The notes beneath the pieces were generated by a model. The model was not told where the DNA came from, did not search any database, and was given only the letters and a program-made list of their open reading frames with translations. A program made the translations under genes and the position numbers. Shown here in pieces: positions 1 through 4,670 of a stretch of 8,648 nt of DNA (positions are counted from its first letter, which is position 1; each line of letters starts with the position of its first letter). Origin of the DNA: Desulfobacterales bacterium. Its GTDB lineage: Bacteria > Desulfobacterota > Desulfobacteria > Desulfobacterales > Desulfobacteraceae. The DNA lies in the NCBI GenBank assembly GCA_022361135.1, contig JAKSBM010000096.1, forward strand, positions 1-8,648. The letters are read 5' to 3'.

Positions 1-1
1 C

Positions 2-892
2 AAGGTGGAAATCCCCACCCTGTTTGAAGCCGGCATCACCTCCATTGCCATTGACGCCTCCCACATGCCCGACGACCAAAACCTCAAGGCCAACATCGAA
101 ATCAATTCCCTGATTCCCGAGTGGGCCGGTCTGGAAACCGAAGTGGGAGAAATCAAAGGCACCCAGGGCCTGTCCACGGACGAAGAAGCCCTTTTCCTCA
201 TCCGGGGCCTCAATGCCCATGGTATCTTCCCGGACTGGATCGCCCTGAACAACGGCACCACCCACGGTATTGAAGAAAGCGAATCCGGCATTGATGTGGA
301 CCTCACCGCCCAGATTCACAATGCCCTGGCTCCCTATAAATTGTCCGGTGCCCAGCACGGCACTTCGGGCAACCATTCCGACCGCCTCCGGGCCATTGCC
401 GAAAAAACCCGGACCACCAAGGCCAATGTGGCCACTGCCCTGCAGATGGTTTCCTGGGGCATCAAGGTCAATGAATACGGCAATGCCATCATGGATGAAA
501 ACGGCGACATCATTAAAGAAGAAGGCAAGGGCCTTACCGAAGAGATGTGGGTGGAAATGAAAGCCTACGCCGATGAACACGGCATCAAGGGCAGCAATTT
601 CAAAAAACTCAACGTGGTCTTTGAAAACAAATTGCTGGGACTGCCCAAGGAAATCCGCGACCGCATGATCCAGGCAGTGGAAGATTTCACCTATCCCCTG
701 CTCACCGACGTTTTCAATGCCGGCGGCACCGGAACCCTGGTGAAGGAAGCCATCCTTAAAAACAAGTCCCACCATGCCGGAGTCAAGGGACAACGCATTG
801 AAGATCCTGCAGAATGGACCGAAGAAAAGTATGTTGAACGTGCCAGCCTCATCGAATCCGATAAAGGACCGGACGGAGACTTTGACGAATAA
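2..892 (+). CDS. fba: class II fructose-bisphosphate aldolase, 3' part (5' end outside window)
   Basis: This is the C-terminal part of a class II (metal-dependent) aldolase, the family that splits fructose 1,6-bisphosphate into dihydroxyacetone phosphate and glyceraldehyde 3-phosphate in glycolysis/gluconeogenesis. The frame is open to the window edge, and the GTG at 5 is simply an internal valine. Family landmarks appear in order: a SHMPDDQN block (nt 56-82, the usual S-H-x-P-x-x-x-N), an ETEVGEIKG block (nt 140-170), TTHG with a putative metal-binding His at 263-265, HGTSG with a second His at 356-358, and a TKANVATA block corresponding to the KxNxxT phosphate-binding strand. The remaining ~296 residues are long for the post-N-terminal part of a typical 300-350 residue enzyme, so this belongs to a longer class II subgroup. 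The acidic C-terminal tail is unremarkable. Superfamily is very likely; exact substrate (fructose versus another ketose bisphosphate) is inferred. Confidence 0.85.
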   Translation, partial: KVEIPTLFEAGITSIAIDASHMPDDQNLKANIEINSLIPEWAGLETEVGEIKGTQGLSTDEEALFLIRGLNAHGIFPDWIALNNGTTHGIEESESGIDVDLTAQIHNALAPYKLSGAQHGTSGNHSDRLRAIAEKTRTTKANVATALQMVSWGIKVNEYGNAIMDENGDIIKEEGKGLTEEMWVEMKAYADEHGIKGSNFKKLNVVFENKLLGLPKEIRDRMIQAVEDFTYPLLTDVFNAGGTGTLVKEAILKNKSHHAGVKGQRIEDPAEWTEEKYVERASLIESDKGPDGDFDE

Positions 893-894
893 AA

Positions 895-924
895 AAAATT
901 AAAAAGTTCTAAAGTTTTAATTTT
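895..924 (+). terminator. AT-only inverted repeat downstream of the aldolase gene, possible weak terminator
   Basis: AAAATTAAAA (895-904) and TTTTAATTTT (915-924) are perfect 10-bp inverted arms around a 10-nt loop, directly after the aldolase stop codon. The stem contains no G-C pair, so as an RNA hairpin it would be weak. The right arm overlaps the -35 box of the candidate sigma-28 promoter at 910-937. It may be a terminator, a protein-binding palindrome or chance in AT-rich spacer. Confidence 0.3.
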
Positions 925-937
925 CCCTTTCCGATAA
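910..937 (+). promoter_or_regulatory. candidate sigma-28 (FliA) promoter for the DVU0524-family/flgM operon
   Basis: TAAAGTTT at 910-917 matches the enterobacterial sigma-28 -35 consensus in 8 of 8 positions. TCCGATAA at 930-937 matches the -10 consensus GCCGATAA in 7 of 8. The spacer is 12 nt, one longer than the usual 11. It lies 21 bp before the start codon of the first gene of an operon containing flgM, the anti-sigma-28 gene, which is known to be sigma-28 transcribed in enterics. Location and match together make it convincing; the extra base is the only weakness. Confidence 0.75.
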
Positions 938-958
938 GTGCCATAAGGAGAAAATTAA

Positions 959-1378
959 ATGCAGATACCATCTTATCAGATACAAAATGTTCTCAAGGTT
1001 TATTCCCGGCAATTGAGCCAGGGAAAAATCCTGCGGAACAAGTTCGGCGGCGCCAACAAAGTATCGGCAGATAGTGTCACCATCTCCTCCGAAGGGAAAC
1101 GGAAGGCCATCATTGACAAGGTGGCCTCCAACATCGTTGGTAAAATTATCACCGAAGGCCCCAAGGAAAAAGACGAAGCGCAGATTACGGAACAGATCGA
1201 AAAAGAACTCGGAAAGAAAATCAATTACGGCAGGGATAAAAACCAGTTCACTTATACCACCCTCGACGGTGAGAATAATAAAGTGACCCGGACCCTGTCG
1301 GTTGAAGATTCCGAATTTGTCGTCAAACGCATGACCGAACTGGCCAGACAAGTGGCCAACGACAATATGGAATCCTGA
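959..1378 (+). CDS. DVU0524-family FlgM-associated protein
   Basis: This 139-residue, highly charged soluble protein has no signal peptide or membrane segment. I recognise it as the small family found next to flgM in sulfate reducers (DVU0524 in Desulfovibrio vulgaris); its molecular role is not known to me. The N-terminus (MQIPSYQIQNVLKVYSRQL) and a basic K/R/G stretch are followed by A-DSVTIS (residues 37-43). The C-terminal half looks helical, with a short Thr-rich strand region around residues 90-105. Start ATG 959 has a strong AAGGAG at 945-950, 8 nt upstream. The TGA stop (1376-1378) lies inside the Shine-Dalgarno of flgM, so the two genes are very likely cotranscribed and translationally coupled. 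That suggests a job in FlgM export, stability or sigma-28 control (inference). Confidence 0.8.
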   Translation: MQIPSYQIQNVLKVYSRQLSQGKILRNKFGGANKVSADSVTISSEGKRKAIIDKVASNIVGKIITEGPKEKDEAQITEQIEKELGKKINYGRDKNQFTYTTLDGENNKVTRTLSVEDSEFVVKRMTELARQVANDNMES

Positions 1379-1382
1379 GGAG
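1377..1382 (+). promoter_or_regulatory. ribosome binding site that fixes the flgM start
   Basis: GAGGAG overlaps the TGA stop of the preceding gene. It sits 7 nt from ATG 1390 but only 1 nt from the in-frame GTG at 1384, so ATG 1390 is the credible flgM start. The overlap also implies translational coupling. Confidence 0.8.
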
Positions 1383-1389
1383 TGTGCCC

Positions 1390-1698
1390 ATGAAGATATC
1401 CGGAACCAATACCAATTACATCCAACAGGCCTATGGCAATGCCAGTCAGGCCGTGGCCAATGCCGGCCAGCAGGACAAAGCGGACACCACTTCGGAAACA
1501 CGCCCCACCGACAGTATCAGCCTTTCTGAAAAGACCCAGGACCTAAGACGGGTTGAACAGAACATGGACAATGCCCCCTTGGAACGGCAGAAGAAGGTTG
1601 CCGATCTCAAGGAGCGGGTCCAGGCGGATCAATACACGGTCGACGCCCAGAAAGTGGCGGAAAAAATGATCGGTTCCATCATGGATGAAATGGGATAG
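1390..1698 (+). CDS. flgM: FlgM, anti-sigma-28 factor (negative regulator of flagellin synthesis)
   Basis: The 102-residue protein has the FlgM layout: a disordered, polar N-terminus (MKISGTNTNYIQQAY), a central TDSISLS motif (residues 40-46), and a helical C-terminal region ending in the family pattern PLERQKKVADLKERV, then an x-x-Y-x-V-D-A-x-x-V-A-E-K-M signature. FlgM binds sigma-28 (FliA) in the cytoplasm and blocks late flagellar transcription until the hook-basal body is complete. It is then exported through the flagellar type III apparatus, freeing sigma-28. The start was set at ATG 1390 from RBS spacing. It is second in a two-gene operon behind a sigma-28-like promoter, which fits the autogenous loop known in enterics. 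Length is normal for the family. Confidence 0.93.
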   Translation: MKISGTNTNYIQQAYGNASQAVANAGQQDKADTTSETRPTDSISLSEKTQDLRRVEQNMDNAPLERQKKVADLKERVQADQYTVDAQKVAEKMIGSIMDEMG

Positions 1699-1723
1699 GG
1701 TGCACTTTTTTCCCAGTGCCCCC
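1698..1723 (+). terminator. imperfect hairpin just after flgM, possible terminator or mRNA 3' end
   Basis: GGGTGCACT (1698-1706) pairs with AGTGCCCCC (1715-1723), giving 8 of 9 pairs with one mismatch around an 8-nt pyrimidine loop. It begins on the last base of the flgM stop codon. There is no T-run after the right arm, so it is not a canonical intrinsic terminator. Confidence 0.35.
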
Positions 1724-1810
1724 TGTTCCCATTCAATCGGCTCCGTTCCCACCGCTCCAATCCCACTGAAATAACAGGCTTTTCACCCACCACCCAAAAG
1801 AGATTGTCCA

Positions 1811-1826
1811 TGGCATATCTTTTGCT
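1811..1826 (+). promoter_or_regulatory. candidate sigma-54 (RpoN) -24/-12 promoter
   Basis: TGGCATATCTTTTGCT has TGGCA at the -24 element and TTGCT at the -12 element, with GG and GC separated by exactly 10 nt. That is the diagnostic sigma-54 spacing (consensus TGGCAC-N5-TTGCW). The predicted transcription start is near 1837, leaving about 25 nt of leader that includes the AAGGAG ribosome binding site of the gene at 1862. It lies in the 163-bp spacer after flgM. Sigma-54 promoters drive middle flagellar genes in many non-enteric bacteria. I did not identify an upstream activator site. Confidence 0.75.
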
Positions 1827-1861
1827 TTATTTTTAGGCATAAGATTAATAAGGAGAACAGC

Positions 1862-2317
1862 ATGGTGAATATCAACCAACTCAACGAACTCACCCAGTCC
1901 CTGAATCCGTCCACCAAGACAGATAACGGAAAGGGGGATGCAGATGCATTTCAAAATGCCTTGAACAAAGCCATGGACACGCCTGGAGATACGTCTGAAT
2001 CCGCCGCCGCATTGGGCCTGGAGGAAATTTCCGCCACCCGCCCCATCCTTAACGATCCTTCGGCCGCCATTTCCGGGCAGACCGAAAAACTGCTGGACCT
2101 TCTGGACAGCTATGCCGGTCAATTGGAAAGCAGCCAGGTCACCCTGAAGCAGATCGCTCCCATGATCCAGGAGATCAACGATGCCGCCGGTCAGCTCCAG
2201 CAAGAGTCACAGGGACTGGGAAGCGACCATGAAGAATTGAAAAATATTGCCGACCAGACCGTCATGACGGCCCGGTCGGAATACATCCGCTTCCAGCGGG
2301 GTGATTATTTGTCGTAA
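1862..2317 (+). CDS. unrecognised 151-residue protein, probable flagellar-associated small protein
   Basis: I do not recognise this family. The protein is acidic, soluble and without signal peptide or membrane segment. The N-terminus (residues 1-25) is polar and rich in N, Q, S and T, followed by a short amphipathic helix (ADAFQNALNKAMD, about residues 27-39). After a probably disordered linker (40-70), residues 73-140 look like one or two long helices with coiled-coil character (LLDLLDSYAGQLESSQ, IQEINDAAGQLQQES), ending in RFQRGDYLS. ATG 1862 follows TAAGGAG (1849-1855) at 6 nt, giving a strong start. It has its own sigma-54-like promoter and sits immediately downstream of flgM. Small size, polar N-terminus and helical C-terminus would suit a flagellar export substrate, chaperone or regulator, but that is inference. 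It does not match FliE, FlgN or FliJ by eye. Its 3' end overlaps mazG by 13 bp. Confidence 0.75.
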   Translation: MVNINQLNELTQSLNPSTKTDNGKGDADAFQNALNKAMDTPGDTSESAAALGLEEISATRPILNDPSAAISGQTEKLLDLLDSYAGQLESSQVTLKQIAPMIQEINDAAGQLQQESQGLGSDHEELKNIADQTVMTARSEYIRFQRGDYLS

Positions 2318-3105
2318 TCCAGCTTGGCCCGCCGCCAGAAGGCTTCCTTTTCCGGCGGCGGCATCTTATCCAAGGATTGACCATCCTGCTCCAGCAATTC
2401 CTCCATGCGGCGGAAGCGGCCTTCAAACTTAGCCGTGGACTGGGCCAGGGCCGTCTCTGGATGGAACCCGGCAAATCTTGCCACATTCACCAGGGAAAAA
2501 AGGATATCCCCGAATTCCAGGGCCATTTCATCCTTGTTTCCCTTTTCCAATGCCTCTTCGAATTCCATGATTTCCGATTTCACCGTATCCAGGACCTGGT
2601 GAATATTTTCCCACTCAAATCCCACCTTGACCGCTGCCTTGGACACCTTCAAGGCCCGCATCAACCCAGGCATTCCCTGGGGCACATTATCCAATGCAGA
2701 AACCGAAGGTAACTCCCCGTCACCGGATTTGGCTGCGGCCTTTTCTTCGGCCTTGATCTTATCCCACTGTGCCAAAAGCTCGGTCTCATTTTCAACCTGG
2801 GCAGATTCATATACATGGGGATGGCGACGGATCATTTTTTCCGACACCATTTTCACCACGTCCCCAAAGGGAATGTCCCGTCTTTCGTTGAATATTTCCA
2901 TGATGAAAAGAATCTGAAAGAGCACGTCCCCCATTTCTTCACAGGTATTCTCCCGGTCTTCTTTGACCAGTGCGTCTTCCAATTCATACATTTCTTCGGC
3001 CAGACATTTCCACATGGACAGGGGTGTCTGCTTACGATCCCAGGCGCATCCGCCTTCTCCCCTCAGGGTGCGGATAATCTCCAGGATGGGTGCAATGGAT
3101 TCCAC
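2305..3105 (-). CDS. mazG: MazG, nucleoside triphosphate pyrophosphohydrolase
   Basis: MazG hydrolyses NTPs/dNTPs to NMPs and pyrophosphate in the cytoplasm, clearing aberrant nucleotides and, in E. coli, tempering starvation signalling. At 266 residues it is full length with two tandem MazG domains. The first has the GCAWDRKQT entry motif (residues 19-27), EEMYE (37-41) and E57/D60 of the metal-binding EExxE...ExxD pattern, followed by RRHPHVYE (93-100). The second has E178, E181, E197 and D200, but S177 stands where the usual first Glu of the EE pair would be. The start is a GTG at 3103-3105, immediately after the cvpA stop with zero spacing. A weak AAAGGA lies about 12 nt upstream inside cvpA, suggesting translational coupling. 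It is second in a cvpA-mazG minus-strand operon, and its stop lies within the convergent gene ending at 2317. Confidence 0.93.
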   Translation of the reverse strand: MESIAPILEIIRTLRGEGGCAWDRKQTPLSMWKCLAEEMYELEDALVKEDRENTCEEMGDVLFQILFIMEIFNERRDIPFGDVVKMVSEKMIRRHPHVYESAQVENETELLAQWDKIKAEEKAAAKSGDGELPSVSALDNVPQGMPGLMRALKVSKAAVKVGFEWENIHQVLDTVKSEIMEFEEALEKGNKDEMALEFGDILFSLVNVARFAGFHPETALAQSTAKFEGRFRRMEELLEQDGQSLDKMPPPEKEAFWRRAKLDYDK

Positions 3106-3615
3106 TTATTTTTTCATTCCTTTTATTCGATTCAAAAAATCCCCCCGCATGTTCTTGGAGGCAAAGACAATCAAAGCATCGCTGCTTTGGGTAAGATAGG
3201 GCGTGGTGCGGGAGTTGGCAAGGTATTGGGCCCCCCTGGGCAAAAAGGTGGTGATCAGAATAAAGATCACGGTGACGATCAACACCCCCTTGGCCAAGCC
3301 GAAGAGCAATCCAAATCCCCGGTCCACCCATCCCATGAAAACCAATTGCAGCAGTTTCCGGATCAGGGAGGCGGCCAGCCCCACCACCAAAAGTATTCCA
3401 CAGAAAAGAAGGAAAAAAGAGACCAGTTTCTGGGTGGCCGGCGTTTCAATCCACTGGCCCACCTGGGGCAGCAGCAGGGGATAATAGGTATTGGCCCCGT
3501 AAAAGGCTGCAATAACACCAATGATTCCTGAGACTTCCTTAATTAATCCCCTGGAGAATCCCCGGATCAGACAAAAGGCAACAACAATGATAACAAAGAG
3601 ATCAAAACCGTTCAT
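3106..3615 (-). CDS. cvpA: CvpA family inner-membrane protein
   Basis: The 169-residue protein has about four hydrophobic membrane segments (roughly residues 5-20, 28-44, 64-86 and 100-124). The family hallmark is present as W-V-D-R-G-F-G-L-L-F-G-L-A-K-G ahead of the last membrane helix, with the N-terminal DLFVIIVV...RGFSRGLIKEV pattern. CvpA was first described in E. coli as needed for colicin V production and is linked to envelope stress resistance; its molecular function is unsettled. The C-terminus is a polar tail ending in basic residues. ATG at 3613-3615 follows AGGGGA at short spacing on the minus strand. It leads a two-gene operon with mazG and diverges from the phoH-like gene. A weak candidate promoter, TTGACT (plus coordinates 3676-3681) with an 18-nt spacer to TATTTC (3652-3657), lies upstream. 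Confidence 0.88.
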   Translation of the reverse strand: MNGFDLFVIIVVAFCLIRGFSRGLIKEVSGIIGVIAAFYGANTYYPLLLPQVGQWIETPATQKLVSFFLLFCGILLVVGLAASLIRKLLQLVFMGWVDRGFGLLFGLAKGVLIVTVIFILITTFLPRGAQYLANSRTTPYLTQSSDALIVFASKNMRGDFLNRIKGMKK

Positions 3616-3725
3616 TTTTCCCCTATTTTTTAAGGTGATTCAAAGTATTTTGAAATAGCAACTCGCCCCTTTTCCAGTCAAGATTTTTATTGATTTTTCA
3701 ATAAATAAAATGCACTTTATAGCCC
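3616..3725. other. AT-rich divergent intergenic region between cvpA and the phoH-like gene
   Basis: This 110-bp spacer must hold the promoters for both directions. For the minus strand a weak -35 TTGACT (3676-3681) and -10 TATTTC (3652-3657) can be placed 18 nt apart. For the plus strand TAAAAT at 3706-3711 is a possible -10 with no good -35. A perfect inverted repeat (TTTATTGA 3686-3693, TCAATAAA 3698-3705) lies between them. No Shine-Dalgarno is visible before the start at 3726. Confidence 0.4.
3686..3705. repeat. perfect 8-bp inverted repeat, candidate operator in the divergent promoter region
   Basis: TTTATTGA and TCAATAAA are perfect complements around TTTT. The palindrome sits next to the possible -10 of the phoH-like gene and upstream of the possible cvpA promoter, so a regulator bound here could affect both. 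It is AT-rich, so chance is a real alternative. Confidence 0.3.
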
Positions 3726-4670
3726 ATGAAAACGATTGATTTTAGTGATACACTGCTTGCGCAGAAGCTGTTTGGATTCCACAACAGCAACCTGGAAAAA
3801 ATAGCACATGCCCATGGCATTTCCATCAACTCCCGGGGCACGGAACTGAGCCTGGCCGGAGATGATGACGCCTGCCACAGGGCCCACGGCCTTCTGACCC
3901 AGCTTTACACCCTGGTTGAGAACGGCATCGCCCTCTCACCGGCGGCCCTGGATGCCGCCATCAACACCCTGAAAAAAAACCCGGGGGCCAACCTGAAAAC
4001 CATATTCCAGGCCACCATATTCACCACGGCCCGGAGAAAGGCCATCAGTCCCAGGAACCCCTCCCAGCTGGATTACAGCAATGCCATCAAGGACAACGAT
4101 ATCCTCTTCGGCATTGGTCCGGCCGGCACGGGGAAAACCTATCTGGCCATGGCCATGGCCGTGGCTGCCCTCTCCCGGGGAGATGTCCAGAAGATCATCC
4201 TCACCCGGCCGGCCGTGGAGGCCGGTGAAGCATTGGGCTTTTTGCCCGGAGACCTGGCCGAAAAAATAAATCCCTACCTCAGACCCCTCTATGATGCATT
4301 GTATGATATGCTTGATTTTGACAAGGCAAGGGCCTATATTGACCAGGAAATCATAGAAATTGCACCCATTGCCTTCATGCGAGGCAGGACATTAAACAAT
4401 GCATTTGTCATCCTGGACGAAGCACAGAACACCACGTCCGAACAGATGAAAATGTTTTTAACCCGTATTGGATACGGCTCCAAGGCCATTGTCACAGGAG
4501 ATATCACCCAGATCGACCTTCCCCATGGAAGGAAATCCGGGCTGGTGGAGGCCAAGAAAATTTTATCCCGCATAAAGGGAATCCATTTCACCCATTTTTC
4601 CAAGGAAGATGTGGTCCGGCACCCACTGGTATCCAATATTATTGATGCTTATGAAAAAAACAAAAAGTGA
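3726..4670 (+). CDS. ybeZ: PhoH-like (YbeZ-type) P-loop ATPase
   Basis: This is a 314-residue cytoplasmic ATPase of the PhoH family, corresponding to E. coli YbeZ rather than the phosphate-starvation gene phoH itself. An N-terminal module of about 90 residues precedes the Q-x-x-Y signature and the P-loop. Walker A is GPAGTGKT (residues 131-138) and Walker B is LDEAQN (230-235). A TGDITQIDLP block, the SF1-helicase-like sensor region, follows, then the family C-terminus HFSKEDVVRHPLV. Members are thought to act with YbeY in rRNA maturation and RNA quality control, and ybeY lies two genes downstream here. ATG 3726 matches the family N-terminus, but no Shine-Dalgarno precedes it, which is unusual for this window. 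The 3' end overlaps the next gene by 20 nt. Confidence 0.93.
   Translation: MKTIDFSDTLLAQKLFGFHNSNLEKIAHAHGISINSRGTELSLAGDDDACHRAHGLLTQLYTLVENGIALSPAALDAAINTLKKNPGANLKTIFQATIFTTARRKAISPRNPSQLDYSNAIKDNDILFGIGPAGTGKTYLAMAMAVAALSRGDVQKIILTRPAVEAGEALGFLPGDLAEKINPYLRPLYDALYDMLDFDKARAYIDQEIIEIAPIAFMRGRTLNNAFVILDEAQNTTSEQMKMFLTRIGYGSKAIVTGDITQIDLPHGRKSGLVEAKKILSRIKGIHFTHFSKEDVVRHPLVSNIIDAYEKNKK

Noticed and set aside
917..1501. A 194-codon minus-strand open frame over the DVU0524-family gene and the start of flgM
   Set aside because: It spans two convincing forward genes and their ribosome binding sites, and its translation has no recognisable features.
1699..1810. Possible decayed repeat (several TTCCCA/TCCCAC elements) after flgM
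   Set aside because: The copies are short and irregular, with no consistent unit or period. They look like pyrimidine-rich spacer.
2815..3531. A 238-codon plus-strand open frame across mazG and cvpA
   Set aside because: It lies antisense to two recognisable genes. Its His/Gln/Pro-rich translation resembles no protein family and has the look of an opposite-frame artefact.
4144..4164. Short tandem GGCCAT repeats in the phoH-like gene
   Set aside because: They encode the alternating Ala-Met residues right after the Walker A motif, and the repetition is explained by codon preference for GCC.
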